Positions 28,545 to 37,986 of a stretch of 64,000 nt of DNA are shown in pieces (the first letter of the stretch is position 1; each line of letters begins with the position of its first letter). The notes beneath the pieces are model-generated. The model did no database searches. It was not told the origin of the DNA and saw nothing but the letters and a program-made list of their open reading frames with translations. Both the position numbers and the translations under genes were made by a program. This stretch comes from Pelagimonas phthalicica (GTDB taxonomy: Bacteria > Pseudomonadota > Alphaproteobacteria > Rhodobacterales > Rhodobacteraceae): assembly GCF_004364805.1 (NCBI RefSeq), contig NZ_SOAP01000002.1, positions 620,001 through 684,000 of the forward strand, written 5' to 3'.

Positions 28545-29855
28545 ATGCCGATTGAAATCCTGATGCCCGCCCTCTCCCCGACAATGGAGGAAGGCACGCT
28601 CGCCAAATGGTTGGTCAAAGAGGGTGACACCGTGCAATCGGGCGATGTCATCGCCGAGATCGAAACCGACAAGGCGACGATGGAATTCGAGGCGGTCGAT
28701 GAAGGGGTGATCGGCAAGATCCTGATCGAAGAAGCCAGCGCCGATGTCAAAGTCAACACCCCCATCGCGGTTCTGCTCGAAGACGGCGAAAGCGCGGATG
28801 ATATCACCGCCAGCGCGCCCCAGGCTCCGGCAGTGGCCCCGCCATCTGCCGCGGGTGCAGAGGCGGCCCCCTCAGGGGGCTCCGATAAACCCGCCCCTGC
28901 CCCGGTCGCACAGGACGGAACGCGTGTCTTCGCCTCACCACTGGCCCGCCGCATTGCCGCGCAAAAAGGGCTCGATCTCAACCAGATCACCGGCTCTGGC
29001 CCACGTGGGCGCATCGTAAAGTCCGATGTTGAATCTGCCACGGCCGCTTCGACAGCCACCCCTCGGGCACCAGCCCCTACGCCAGCAGCAGCACCTTCGG
29101 CCCCTGCCCCAGCAACGGCACCCGCGCCATCGGCAGACGCCATTGCGCGCATGTATGAAGGGCGCGAACATGTCGAGGTGCCGCTTGATGGCATGCGCAA
29201 GACCATCGCCGCGCGCCTGACCGAAGCCAAACAAAGCATCCCGCATTTCTACCTGCGCCGCGACATCAAACTCGACGCGCTTCTGGCTTTCCGCAGCCAG
29301 TTGAACAAGCAATTGGCGGCCCGTGAGATCAAGCTCAGCGTCAATGATTTCATCATCAAAGCCTGCGCCAACGCCCTCCAATCAGTCCCAGCAGCCAATG
29401 CCGTCTGGGCGGGCGATCGTGTTTTGCAACTGACCCCGTCTGATGTCGCCGTTGCTGTGGCCATCGAGGGCGGGCTGTTCACCCCGGTTTTGCAAGACGC
29501 CCATAATAAAACCTTGTCAGCCCTGTCTGCTGAGATGAAAGATCTGGCCAGCCGCGCACGAGATCGCAAACTTGCGCCGCATGAATATCAGGGCGGCAGT
29601 TTCGCCATATCCAACCTTGGCATGTTCGGGATCGACAATTTCGACGCGGTCATCAATCCGCCCCATGGCGCGATCCTTGCGGTCGGCGCGGGTGTGAAAA
29701 AACCGGTGGTTGACGAAAAAGGCGAGCTCTCCGTGGCCACAGTCATGTCTGTGACCCTCAGTGTGGATCACCGGGTGATCGACGGGGCTTTGGGGGCCGA
29801 GTTGTTACAAGCTATTGTCGATAATCTGGAAAACCCGATGGTGATGTTGGCCTAA
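28545..29855 (+). CDS. pdhC: Pyruvate dehydrogenase E2, dihydrolipoamide acetyltransferase
   Basis: A protein of 436 residues. The order is a lipoyl domain (residues 1-80, almost identical to that of pdhB, with ETDKATMEF), an Ala/Pro linker, a peripheral subunit-binding domain ([35 protein letters not shown]), a second Ala/Pro linker and the catalytic acetyltransferase with IPHFYLRRD and the active-site [13 protein letters not shown] near the end. The start ATG 28545 has AAGGAG 8 bases upstream. An E3 (lpd) gene is not in this window downstream. Confidence 0.96.
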   Translation: MPIEILMPALSPTMEEGTLAKWLVKEGDTVQSGDVIAEIETDKATMEFEAVDEGVIGKILIEEASADVKVNTPIAVLLEDGESADDITASAPQAPAVAPPSAAGAEAAPSGGSDKPAPAPVAQDGTRVFASPLARRIAAQKGLDLNQITGSGPRGRIVKSDVESATAASTATPRAPAPTPAAAPSAPAPATAPAPSADAIARMYEGREHVEVPLDGMRKTIAARLTEAKQSIPHFYLRRDIKLDALLAFRSQLNKQLAAREIKLSVNDFIIKACANALQSVPAANAVWAGDRVLQLTPSDVAVAVAIEGGLFTPVLQDAHNKTLSALSAEMKDLASRARDRKLAPHEYQGGSFAISNLGMFGIDNFDAVINPPHGAILAVGAGVKKPVVDEKGELSVATVMSVTLSVDHRVIDGALGAELLQAIVDNLENPMVMLA

Positions 29856-29957
29856 AACCGTTGGCCATTCACTAGGGATAAATAGCCCTTGGTCGGCTCT
29901 CTCAGGACATGCCTGCCTCAGAGAGCTTCAAGTCAAAGATTGACCACGGCAAAGAAT

Positions 29958-29994
29958 AACCCCCGGCCAAATCTGGCGCGGGGGTTTCTTTTTT
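29958..29994 (+). terminator. Rho-independent terminator of the pdh operon
   Basis: A long stem, AACCCCCG and CCA on the 5' side pairing with TGG, a bulge and CGGGGGTT on the 3' side, is followed by TCTTTTTT on the plus strand. It stands between pdhC and the convergent cysE, and its opposite strand (GGGGGTTATTC) may also serve cysE. Confidence 0.85.
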
Positions 29995-30009
29995 GCAATG
30001 TTCGAACAA

Positions 30010-30819
30010 TCAGGCCTTGCCATGCAGCAACTGATCCATCTCGATTGAGGGTTGGTCGCAGCCGGCCTTCCCGACGATCCGTGCCGGAACGCCCGCGACT
30101 GTTGTGCAGGGCGGGACTTCTTCCAAAACAACAGAGCCTGCGGCCACGCGAGAACAATGGCCCACGCTGATATTGCCAAGCACCTTGGCCCCGGCCCCAA
30201 TCAGCACACCATTGCCGATTTTCGGATGGCGATCCTCTTCCTCTTTGCCGGTGCCGCCCAAGGTTACGGAATGCAGCATCGACACGTTGTCACCAACAAC
30301 CGCCGTTTCACCAATCACGATGGAATGGGCGTGGTCGATCATGATGCCACGGCCGATCCGCGCGGCCGGATGAATGTCGATGCCAAAGACTTCAGAGCTG
30401 CGCATCTGAAAGAAATAGGCCAGATCCTTGCGGTCCTGGTTCCACAGCCAATGCGCCACGCGGTGCGCCTGAATGGCTTGGAACCCTTTGAAAAACAGCA
30501 AAGGTTGCAGGAAACGGTGGCAGGCCGGATCGCGTTCATACGTCGCCGTGATATCCGCGCGCGCCGCCATGGCCAAATCCGGGTCAGCCCCATGTGCCTC
30601 GTCACAGATTTCACGCAGGATCTGCTCGGACATCTCGCCATTGGCAAGCTTGAGCGACACGCGATAGCTTAGCGCGCGTTCCAGGTTGGGGTGGTGCAGG
30701 ATCGAATAATGAACCAACCCGCCCAGCAGGGGTTCCTCGCGCACGGCATCCTCAGCTTCGGTCAGAATGCGCGCCCAGACCGGGTCGATCTCTCTCAGTT
30801 TTGCACGTGTCTCTGCCAT
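30010..30819 (-). CDS. cysE: Serine O-acetyltransferase
   Basis: A 269-residue enzyme of cysteine synthesis that makes O-acetylserine. The N-terminal helical domain includes ADITATYERDPACHRFLQPLLFFKGFQAIQAHR; the C-terminal left-handed beta helix shows DIHPAARIGRGIMIDHAHSIVIGE, VGDNVSMLHSVTLGGTGK and GAGAKVLGNI. ATG 30819 (AGGAGA 7 bases upstream) is preferred over the GTG three bases upstream. It follows the GTA cluster on the same strand after about 90 AT-rich bases that probably hold its own promoter. Confidence 0.95.
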   Translation of the reverse strand: MAETRAKLREIDPVWARILTEAEDAVREEPLLGGLVHYSILHHPNLERALSYRVSLKLANGEMSEQILREICDEAHGADPDLAMAARADITATYERDPACHRFLQPLLFFKGFQAIQAHRVAHWLWNQDRKDLAYFFQMRSSEVFGIDIHPAARIGRGIMIDHAHSIVIGETAVVGDNVSMLHSVTLGGTGKEEEDRHPKIGNGVLIGAGAKVLGNISVGHCSRVAAGSVVLEEVPPCTTVAGVPARIVGKAGCDQPSIEMDQLLHGKA

Positions 30820-30912
30820 CACAGATCTCCTTTGATCTTGGTAAGATAGCAGATAGTGTTTCTGATGCGAAACGCAAATCCGTGATTAAACCGTTCAAGA
30901 ATTTAAATCTGT

Positions 30913-31203
30913 TCAGGAAACCGGGCGGCGCTGATCCATCAGCGCCTGAAAAATGTGGAACCGGCAGTCCAGAAAATCAGGGTCGTCCAGACGCGGTTCG
31001 CGTGCCAAAGGACGCATCATTGCCGCCGCCATGAGGGTGCCATTGCCGAACAAGGCATGGGCTTTGCGAAACCTTTTGCGGTAGCGATCGGCGGCCTGCG
31101 CCTCTTTGATGAGGCGCAAAGCCACTGATTTTCGGCTGCCCGGCGGCAGGGGCAACAAGGCCCGCGCCGCCGCGCTTATATCTCCGGGAAGAACCGGTCT
31201 CAT
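30913..31203 (-). CDS. Small GTA-linked protein downstream of gp15
   Basis: A basic 96-residue protein (MRPVLPGDISAAARALLPLPPGSRK..., then AADRYRKRFRKAHALFGNGTLMAA and PDFLDCRFHIFQALMDQRR). The start ATG overlaps the gp15 stop by 4 bp, so it is co-transcribed and coupled to the GTA cluster. A longer frame to 31428 exists but would overlap gp15 extensively. I do not recognise a function. A homologous small gene at this position occurs near rhodobacteral GTA clusters to my knowledge (DUF7742-like), which I could not verify here. Confidence 0.7.
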   Translation of the reverse strand: MRPVLPGDISAAARALLPLPPGSRKSVALRLIKEAQAADRYRKRFRKAHALFGNGTLMAAAMMRPLAREPRLDDPDFLDCRFHIFQALMDQRRPVS

Positions 31204-34200
31204 GCGGTGTGACCAATCTGAGCAAAAGGCCCTGGCCCGAAACGCGCCGAGAGTTGTGCGACGTGAAGGCTGTAAGCACCTGAAAGGCCATCCTCGATTT
31301 GCATTTCCGCCGTGTACAGCCATTCCGGCTGCGGAACCTGTGTTTCGCGTAAAACGGTCTCGCCTTGCTGGACGCGCACCAGATAAGCCTCGCTGTCTTC
31401 GCCCAACGGGATTTCCAACCCGTCCCAATCATCGCCGTCAATGCGGCTGCGGCGGATCCAGGACAGCGCGACATCGCCAGCTGCGTCCTGCACGGCCAGA
31501 TGGACAGGGCTATAGGGGCGCAAGCCGATGCCATCAAAGGCTTGTTCCGTGTGCACATAGGTCGAGTCGTCCAATGACCGCTGAGCAGGTCCAATGCGGT
31601 AGTGACGCGAGACACGCCGCTGCGCCGCAGCCAATTCGATCTGCGAAGGTGCTCCGTCCAGCATGACAACAATCGAGCCGGCGGGCCATTCGCTTGGCAT
31701 GATGCCGTCAGACCCGGCTTGCCCCCGTAAACGGTGCGAAATTTGCCACCGGTTCTCGTCCAGCAAGGCCACATCGCGGAACTGAATAACTTCCCAGTTG
31801 CCCGAACTGCCATCCCCGATTGCCATCAGGTTGGCCCCGGAAAGGAGCGCCTCATCGGTGACAGATTGCAATTCGCCCGAGATCAATCGGATGTCCAAAG
31901 GTGCACCACGATCGATCACACCGGCCTGCGCGGCGGTCAAAGGCGTTTCGGTCACGCCAATGATCGACTGGGCCGCCAGAATGCTGTTCAAACCATAATC
32001 GGCATCGATGGAGCTGTCATAAACCGCCACGGATCCCGGCCAATTCTGCGCGGTTGCGGCCAGATGAGGCGCATGGTCGACCTCATTACCGGACAGCAAA
32101 GGCAGATCCAGGAACACAGGCGTGACCGGACCAACCGCCGTGTAGGGTCGCAGACCTGAGCTTTCATCGGTGTAATCCGCAGGCTCGTAAATGTCTGGCT
32201 CGATCCGAACCGCATCGACGATTTGATGATCCATCACATCAACGCGGTCAATCCGTGCCAGGGTCGGGCCAGACTTGGATGGCAAGCGCACAATGTCACC
32301 GGCCCCTAGTTCCAGCTTGGAAGGTGGCAGAGCAAAACGCAGCGTATCGCGGGCGACCCGCGCCTCAGACAACCAGCGTTCGGCAGTGCGCAAACCTTCG
32401 CCCCGCGTCATGGCCTGCGCCAGCTCCGTCTCTGCAACAGCATGGGTTTCATCATCCGGCAAGATCGCCTCTTCGGTCGCAACCTGGTGATCTCCATCGG
32501 TTTCGATAAAGCGGACACGAACACGACCGGACATTTCGGCTTCGCCTGCGCGAGTTTCGCTCAGGTCACCTTCGATTTCCGAACTGATCACCAGATCGGA
32601 ATAATCGATATCGACCGGCTTCAACCCATTGCGCATCCGGAACACCAGAACACCATCGCGCTCAATCGCGTCGAAACCATGGGACAGCATTAAGGATTGC
32701 AGCGACCGCCGCGCATCCGTCACGTTCGGTTCTACAAAGCCGCGCACGACGCCGTGAAGTTCGGTTGTATCAATACGATACAGATCCGCTCGGGCACAGA
32801 TTTCCGCAACGACCGAGGCCAAAGACCGCGCTGCCATACGACCGTTAAGCCAGTGGCCACGGCGATAGTTTGGCCCGTCGCTCCACAGCTCGCTATTGCC
32901 AGGGAACCAGGGGAACGGGCGTGCATCCCATGCCCAGACAAAGGCATGATCCATATCCAACATGGGCGCGTCATAGACCTCGGAGACCGGGTTATTATCG
33001 GTCTCGGACCAATAGCCGATCATCGCCTTCAGGTATTGGCGCTGGATATATTCGTCCCGCAACCCATTGGAATAATGCGGCAATGAGGATTCCGACGACT
33101 TCGGATCAAGGAACTTGTTGGGCTGGTTGGTGCCCTTGTCTATCGCAGCGCAGCCCAGTTCGGTGAACCAGATCGGTTTTGATTGCGGCAACCACGCGGT
33201 GGGTGTCGCATTGCGCACGCCACCGACACGCTCGTGATGGGCATTACCCCACCAGTTGCGAATATCCTTGTAGCGCCAGACCCAAGGCTCACCATATGCG
33301 CCATCGGTAATGGGTGCACGCCGCTGCACCTCGCGCGCTTCGGGCGAGTCGTAGTACCAGTCATAACCTTCGCCGCCTTCGATATTGGCGCGCAAGTAGT
33401 CAAGGTTATAGGTGGTTCCCCAATCCGCGTCCGCGTGATCATCACCCTCGCGCCAATCCGCGATTGGCATGTAGTTGTCGATGCCGATAAAATCGATGTT
33501 CACATCCGCCCAAAGCGGATCAAGATGGAAATACAGATCGCCCGACCCATCCTGTGGATGGTAGCCGAAATACTCGGACCAATCCGCTGCATAGCCGATT
33601 TTCACCTCTGGCCCCAGGATAGCACGACATTCTGCCACCAACGAAATCAGCTGCGCAACCGCAGGGAAACCGCTCGCGCCGCGGATCTGTGTCAGCCCAC
33701 GCATTTCGGAACCAATACAGAAAGACTCCACATTGCCCGCCACCTGACACAGCATTGCCTGATGCAGGATAAAGCGGCGGTAGCTCCACTCCGCAGGGCC
33801 GGAGTAAGTGATGGTTTCACCATCGGTCCCAAAATCAGACGCGCTGGCCGTGCCAAAGAATGCCGCCACCTCAGAATCTGCCACAGCTGTCTGATCCGGT
33901 GAGCCATCTTGACCCGGTGCCTTGGACAGCGTGATCCGCCCGCGCCAAGGCAGAACGGCCTGATCATCCGCATCAGACCAAGGGTCAGGCAGACCATTGC
34001 CTGCCAACTGATCCATCAGGATAAATGGATAATACATCACCTTTTGGCCCTGAGCCGCCATGCGTCGAATGGATTGAATAACCGATTGATCGGTTGGTGT
34101 GCCGCCATAGACGACTTTGTCATCGACTTGCGGCACCAGCTGCGCCGACGCACGGGTGGCCCCGCTGACACGCCACGGCATGTCCTCGGAATCAAACTCG

Positions 34201-35141
34201 TTCTGTTCAACCTTGGGCTGGATTTCACATTGGCCACAACGCAAGTCGCTGCCAAACCAGCTCACCACCAAAGACGCGGCTCCGCAATTGGGGAGGTCAT
34301 CCTCAAGCTGTGCCAAGGCAGTATTGAAATCCGGCTCGTCGGATGGCGAATTCACATTCACCACCCCCTTGGAAGAAGGAGCCGGCAAACCTCCAAATGG
34401 TCCGGAGCCACCTTCCCAATAGGTCAAATAAACCGGATCGGTGGCCAAAGCGTATTCACCGGTTCCCGGAATCATGGCAACGCCCTTGATCGCCAAAGGC
34501 ACATCCGCCTCGTCCTGCAATTCTGGACGAGTGACCTCAAAACTGAATTGGGGAACGCGGTTGCCGAAGCGGCTCAGCTGCAGATCCTGGAACACGACAT
34601 AGGCGGTGCCGCGATAGGCGGGCACCCGCCCCGCGCCTTCAACGGCCTCCATGGTCGGGTCCGGCATTTGATCATCGGACCCGGTATAGACCTGCATATT
34701 CAGATCCTTGAGGGCAACCTCAGTGCCGTCCGCCCAAACGCGGTTAACACCGGTAATCTCACCCTCGCACAGCGCGACGGCCAGGCTCAGGGAATAGCTA
34801 TATTCCTTGACCTCAGGCTGAGGAGGCGCGCCTTTACCGCCGCCACCGGATTTCTTGACATTCTCTTTGAACTCGGTTGACCAGATCACATGACCGCCAA
34901 CCCGCATCCGGCCATAGACCTGTGCAATCGGAGCGCCATCACCCGCACCGCTAAGACGGAATCGTTCAATCCGCCCCATTTCAATGGCTTCAGACCCCTG
35001 CCCCAACAGCCGTTGGTCAATGCGACGCCCGATAGAGGCCCCGAGAAAGCGACCAACCGCCGTCATGGACAGCCCCAGAACAGAGCCACCGATTGAGCTG
35101 CCAATTGCCGCGCCTGCGGCAGAGAGAAGAATTGTCGCCAT
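31200..35141 (-). CDS. GTA gp15, megatron baseplate/host-specificity protein
   Basis: A 1313-residue protein, the largest of the cluster and of the length typical for Rhodobacter GTA gp15. It begins with a glycine-rich hydrophobic stretch (AAGAAIGSSIGGSVLGLSM), then GAPIAQVYGRMRVGGHVIWSTEF, a TIM-barrel-like glycoside-hydrolase-like region (residues about 400-760, with QIRGASGFPAVAQL, IGYAADWSEYFGY and FTELGCAAIDKGTNQPNKF), and then phage-tail type beta domains. In the R. capsulatus particle this family forms the tip of the tail with the hub. Its start shares one base with the gp14 stop (TAATG). Confidence 0.92.
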   Translation of the reverse strand: MATILLSAAGAAIGSSIGGSVLGLSMTAVGRFLGASIGRRIDQRLLGQGSEAIEMGRIERFRLSGAGDGAPIAQVYGRMRVGGHVIWSTEFKENVKKSGGGGKGAPPQPEVKEYSYSLSLAVALCEGEITGVNRVWADGTEVALKDLNMQVYTGSDDQMPDPTMEAVEGAGRVPAYRGTAYVVFQDLQLSRFGNRVPQFSFEVTRPELQDEADVPLAIKGVAMIPGTGEYALATDPVYLTYWEGGSGPFGGLPAPSSKGVVNVNSPSDEPDFNTALAQLEDDLPNCGAASLVVSWFGSDLRCGQCEIQPKVEQNEFDSEDMPWRVSGATRASAQLVPQVDDKVVYGGTPTDQSVIQSIRRMAAQGQKVMYYPFILMDQLAGNGLPDPWSDADDQAVLPWRGRITLSKAPGQDGSPDQTAVADSEVAAFFGTASASDFGTDGETITYSGPAEWSYRRFILHQAMLCQVAGNVESFCIGSEMRGLTQIRGASGFPAVAQLISLVAECRAILGPEVKIGYAADWSEYFGYHPQDGSGDLYFHLDPLWADVNIDFIGIDNYMPIADWREGDDHADADWGTTYNLDYLRANIEGGEGYDWYYDSPEAREVQRRAPITDGAYGEPWVWRYKDIRNWWGNAHHERVGGVRNATPTAWLPQSKPIWFTELGCAAIDKGTNQPNKFLDPKSSESSLPHYSNGLRDEYIQRQYLKAMIGYWSETDNNPVSEVYDAPMLDMDHAFVWAWDARPFPWFPGNSELWSDGPNYRRGHWLNGRMAARSLASVVAEICARADLYRIDTTELHGVVRGFVEPNVTDARRSLQSLMLSHGFDAIERDGVLVFRMRNGLKPVDIDYSDLVISSEIEGDLSETRAGEAEMSGRVRVRFIETDGDHQVATEEAILPDDETHAVAETELAQAMTRGEGLRTAERWLSEARVARDTLRFALPPSKLELGAGDIVRLPSKSGPTLARIDRVDVMDHQIVDAVRIEPDIYEPADYTDESSGLRPYTAVGPVTPVFLDLPLLSGNEVDHAPHLAATAQNWPGSVAVYDSSIDADYGLNSILAAQSIIGVTETPLTAAQAGVIDRGAPLDIRLISGELQSVTDEALLSGANLMAIGDGSSGNWEVIQFRDVALLDENRWQISHRLRGQAGSDGIMPSEWPAGSIVVMLDGAPSQIELAAAQRRVSRHYRIGPAQRSLDDSTYVHTEQAFDGIGLRPYSPVHLAVQDAAGDVALSWIRRSRIDGDDWDGLEIPLGEDSEAYLVRVQQGETVLRETQVPQPEWLYTAEMQIEDGLSGAYSLHVAQLSARFGPGPFAQIGHTA

Positions 35142-35587
35142 TACTCGATCTCCGTAGGTAGGGCAAAGCGCGCAACAATGCGCCTTTCCCAGGATGCGCC
35201 AAGGGCGCTTTCAACCACCCCATGCCCGCTATAGGCATGGATAAATGAGGCACGGTCGCTGCTCTCGGTTTTCACATCGGCCTGAATGCCAACATGTTTG
35301 GCCACGCTGCCTTCGCGCATGCGAAACAGCAAAATATCACCGGGTGCAGCATCCTGTTTGTGCTTGGGTTTCAAATGGCGCAGGGCGGCCTGCCAAAGCC
35401 GCTCTTCGCCCTGTGGCTCCGACCAATCCATGGAATAGGCGGGAACCTGTTCCGGCTCGTCCCCAATGACATCTCGCCAAACACCGCGCAAAAGACCCAG
35501 GCAATCGCTGCCCGCCCCCTTGCACGAGGCTTGGTGAACATAAGGGGTTCCAATCCATTCTCTGGCAGTCGCCACGATCTTGTTCAT
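35141..35587 (-). CDS. GTA gp14, NlpC/P60 cell-wall peptidase
   Basis: A 148-residue NlpC/P60 peptidase associated with the tail. MNKIVATAREWIGTPYVHQASCKGAGSDCLGLLRGVW carries the catalytic cysteine (SDCLG), and the catalytic histidine is in AKHVGIQA. The start ATG 35587 overlaps the gp13 stop by 4 bp. In the GTA model it cuts peptidoglycan during DNA delivery; here this is inferred from family and position. Confidence 0.92.
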   Translation of the reverse strand: MNKIVATAREWIGTPYVHQASCKGAGSDCLGLLRGVWRDVIGDEPEQVPAYSMDWSEPQGEERLWQAALRHLKPKHKQDAAPGDILLFRMREGSVAKHVGIQADVKTESSDRASFIHAYSGHGVVESALGASWERRIVARFALPTEIE

Positions 35588-36468
35588 CGTCTGCTCCCAC
35601 CGGCCGTGTTTTTGGCGACTGTTGGATGAACAGTGATCCAGTCCTCTTCGGGAATGTCCGGAAACCCCTGATAGTTCAGCAGGTTGTTGAACTTGAGGCG
35701 ACAAGTCTCCATGCGCTTGTCGCACCCGGCCGAGATCCGCACCGTATCACCGACACTGACAGCAAGGCGCAGCGGCTCCCAAATGTCGAGCATACGTTGA
35801 TCCCCGACCTGCCGATCGCGCTTGATCGAACCGCTCAAACCAGCAGCCTCACCTGTGAGGATCTCGATCCGACCGCGCTGAAACCAGTTCGCTTCAAAAC
35901 CCGTCATACCCTCAAGGGCAAAGACGCGGTTGTCCTCGCTTGAGACCAGGGCTCCCTCAAAGAAATAGCCCGGCGTATCCAGGTCAAAGGCACACCCCTT
36001 ACCGCCCAAAACGGCAGAACACGGTTTTTGGTAGCTGCGACCAATCGGACGGCCCAGGGCTTCGGTCAACCCGCGCAATTCGGCATGAAAGGCACCGCTT
36101 CCGCGCCGGATCTCACCGATCTCTCCGCGAAACATGATGCGACGCGCCGAAACATCCGCCCAGTTGACCAGCCAGGCTATGACCTCGGCCCCGTCGAACC
36201 GGCCAGCCGCAATATCCTCTTCCTTGATGGCGGCATCGCTCAGGCCACCCATGGCCTCGGTATTGTCCACGGACAGACCGGTCGCCTGTTGCAACGCCTT
36301 GGCGGACAGGCCGGTATCCGCCTTGAAGGTATAGCCTTCAAAGGAGAGATCCCGGTCATGATCTGTAAAGCCAAAGATCGTGCCATCTTTGCGGATCACC
36401 GCCCAGGTTCGGCAGACAGAGCCGACCCCGGTTTGCAAATGATCATGAAGTGCATCAGCGCCAGACAT
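35584..36468 (-). CDS. GTA gp13, hub protein (DUF2163)
   Basis: A 294-residue protein of the DUF2163/phage BR0599 family: TWAVIRKDGTIFGFTDHDRDLSFEGYTF, LRGLTEALGRPIGRSYQKPC, and DTVRISAGCDKRMETCRLKFNNLLNYQGFPDIPEED. Four cysteines (150, 159, 249, 256) form two pairs that could bind a metal or Fe-S cluster, as reported for tail hub proteins of this type. It is transcribed between gp12 and gp14, sharing one base (36468) with gp12 and four with gp14. Confidence 0.92.
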   Translation of the reverse strand: MSGADALHDHLQTGVGSVCRTWAVIRKDGTIFGFTDHDRDLSFEGYTFKADTGLSAKALQQATGLSVDNTEAMGGLSDAAIKEEDIAAGRFDGAEVIAWLVNWADVSARRIMFRGEIGEIRRGSGAFHAELRGLTEALGRPIGRSYQKPCSAVLGGKGCAFDLDTPGYFFEGALVSSEDNRVFALEGMTGFEANWFQRGRIEILTGEAAGLSGSIKRDRQVGDQRMLDIWEPLRLAVSVGDTVRISAGCDKRMETCRLKFNNLLNYQGFPDIPEEDWITVHPTVAKNTAGGSRR

Positions 36469-37100
36469 CAGACCCGCACCTCCACAACCGGCACATCCGG
36501 CACCTGACCCGCTTTGAAGCTGGCGACCGAGACATTGATCCGGTCCGTGTCAAAACGCACAGGCACGTCGAATTCGAATCCGGCAGAAATTTCGACACCG
36601 TCCAGCGGAACCTCGTCAAAGGTGATGATCCCGGTATCCACATCGATCTCGAAATGAACGCCTTCGCGACGCTCTACATCTTGCACAGCGGCAATCACCG
36701 AACCGGCAACGGGTTTCGTGATCGGGCGCGCATAGGTCACGCCACCCGAGGTATAGTTCTTGATCAGCTGAAAGCTGCGCGAGACACCGTCGCCATAGGC
36801 GATCACCTGATCCCCCATCGCAACAGGGCGCGACGGAGCCGAGGATTTGTAATCCGCCCAGTCTTTCCAACGAAAGCCATAGACCTGCCCCTGACGCGCT
36901 TCAAAAAAGGCGATCAGCGCTTCGACATCATCCAAGGACCGCAGCCCCAGACCCGCGTCATAGCGACGGCGCGAATGCGCCCAGGGGGTGTTGCGCTCTT
37001 CGTGACCGCTGGTCAGTTGAACGATATCCGTGCGGCGTTCCGGTCCGCCAATGGACCCAAAGCTCAGATCCGCCGGAAAACGAATTTCATGAAACGACAT
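36468..37100 (-). CDS. GTA gp12, distal tail protein (DUF2460)
   Basis: A 210-residue protein typical of the DUF2460/TIGR02217 family: MSFHEIRFPADLSFGSIGGPERRTDIVQLTSGHEERN near the N-terminus, the arginine-rich WAHSRRRYDAGLGLRSLDDVEALIAFFEARQGQVYGFRWKDW segment, and VSVASFKAGQVPDVPVVEVRV at the end. The start ATG 37100 has GGAGG upstream. It is assigned as the distal tail protein by order. Confidence 0.9.
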   Translation of the reverse strand: MSFHEIRFPADLSFGSIGGPERRTDIVQLTSGHEERNTPWAHSRRRYDAGLGLRSLDDVEALIAFFEARQGQVYGFRWKDWADYKSSAPSRPVAMGDQVIAYGDGVSRSFQLIKNYTSGGVTYARPITKPVAGSVIAAVQDVERREGVHFEIDVDTGIITFDEVPLDGVEISAGFEFDVPVRFDTDRINVSVASFKAGQVPDVPVVEVRV

Positions 37101-37112
37101 TTTACCCTCCAA

Positions 37113-37775
37113 TCAGCGATTGCGAGCGCCATGACTCAGCGCGCGACCCATCTGGGCAGCGATCTGGCTTTGGCTGCGTTGGAACCCCTGCACATCCGGG
37201 GTTTGAATATTCATAACGATGCTGACCGGCTGACCACCGCCCTGCGCGCGCACGCCCAGTTTGCCATCAGCACCACGTGTCAGCGGCATAATCGCCTCTG
37301 GCCCGGCTTCGCCCATCAGCCCTATGCCACCCCGCATCGGAAAGGTCACCGGACCGCTGACAATACCTCCATTGGCAAAGGGCATAACGCGCCCCTGCGC
37401 AAAGCTGCCGCCATCTGCAAAGGGCGAATAGGTGCCAAACAAGGCCGACGCGCCTTGGGCAATCATCCCGCCGATGTGATCAGAGACCGGGCGCACAGCC
37501 GCTTTCCAGGCCGCGTCAATCATGGAATTGGCAACCACACGCAGCGCGTCAGACAGTTTCATCCCATCCAGCACAACCCCGTCAATCGCCTTGGCAACGC
37601 CAGAACTCAACGAGCGTTCAAGCTTGGCAGCACCCTGCCCCACTTGCCCAAAGCTGTTTTGAACCCGACGCAGCTCCTGATCAAACTGCGCCGCGACGCC
37701 AATCGCCCCGCCAAGCGAGTTTTCCAAGGCATCGACCTGTTCCTGCAAGCCATCGATCATCTCAATCTCGCTCAT
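37113..37775 (-). CDS. GTA gp11, short tail tape measure protein
   Basis: A protein of 220 residues. The N-terminal IDGLQEQVDALENSLGGAIGVAAQFDQEL is heptad-like and the middle is glycine/hydrophobic-rich (HIGGMIAQGASALFGTYSP, FANGGIVSGPVTFPMRGGIGLMGEAGPEAIMPL). The last motif is common in tape measure C-termini. It is much shorter than in tailed phages of siphovirus type, in line with the short tail of GTAs. It overlaps gp10.1 by 14 bp. Confidence 0.88.
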   Translation of the reverse strand: MSEIEMIDGLQEQVDALENSLGGAIGVAAQFDQELRRVQNSFGQVGQGAAKLERSLSSGVAKAIDGVVLDGMKLSDALRVVANSMIDAAWKAAVRPVSDHIGGMIAQGASALFGTYSPFADGGSFAQGRVMPFANGGIVSGPVTFPMRGGIGLMGEAGPEAIMPLTRGADGKLGVRAQGGGQPVSIVMNIQTPDVQGFQRSQSQIAAQMGRALSHGARNR

Positions 37776-37986
37776 TTCGGAGCATCTCCTTTTCCTGCGG
37801 CGCTGTCACATCCGGGAACGCATCCATCAGCTTGTTCAGCTGTGACCGCCCCATCGGTTGTCCGCCCTCGCCCTCACCCAGCAACATTTGCAACTCCGCC
37901 GGGGTCAGGTCCCAAAACTCTCGGGGGCGCAGGCCAAGCCCGCGCATCCCAGCACGCATCAATACAGGCCAATCAAACCCCTTCAT
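37762..37986 (-). CDS. GTA gp10.1, small phage-tail protein (TIGR02216-like)
   Basis: A 74-residue protein with MKGFDWPVLMRAGMRGLGLRPREFWDLTPAELQMLLGE; the LGLRPREFWDLTPAEL block is typical of the small phage-tail assembly family TIGR02216. It overlaps gp10 and gp11 by 14 bp at each end. It is most likely an assembly chaperone partner rather than a structural protein. Confidence 0.82.
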   Translation of the reverse strand: MKGFDWPVLMRAGMRGLGLRPREFWDLTPAELQMLLGEGEGGQPMGRSQLNKLMDAFPDVTAPQEKEMLRNERD

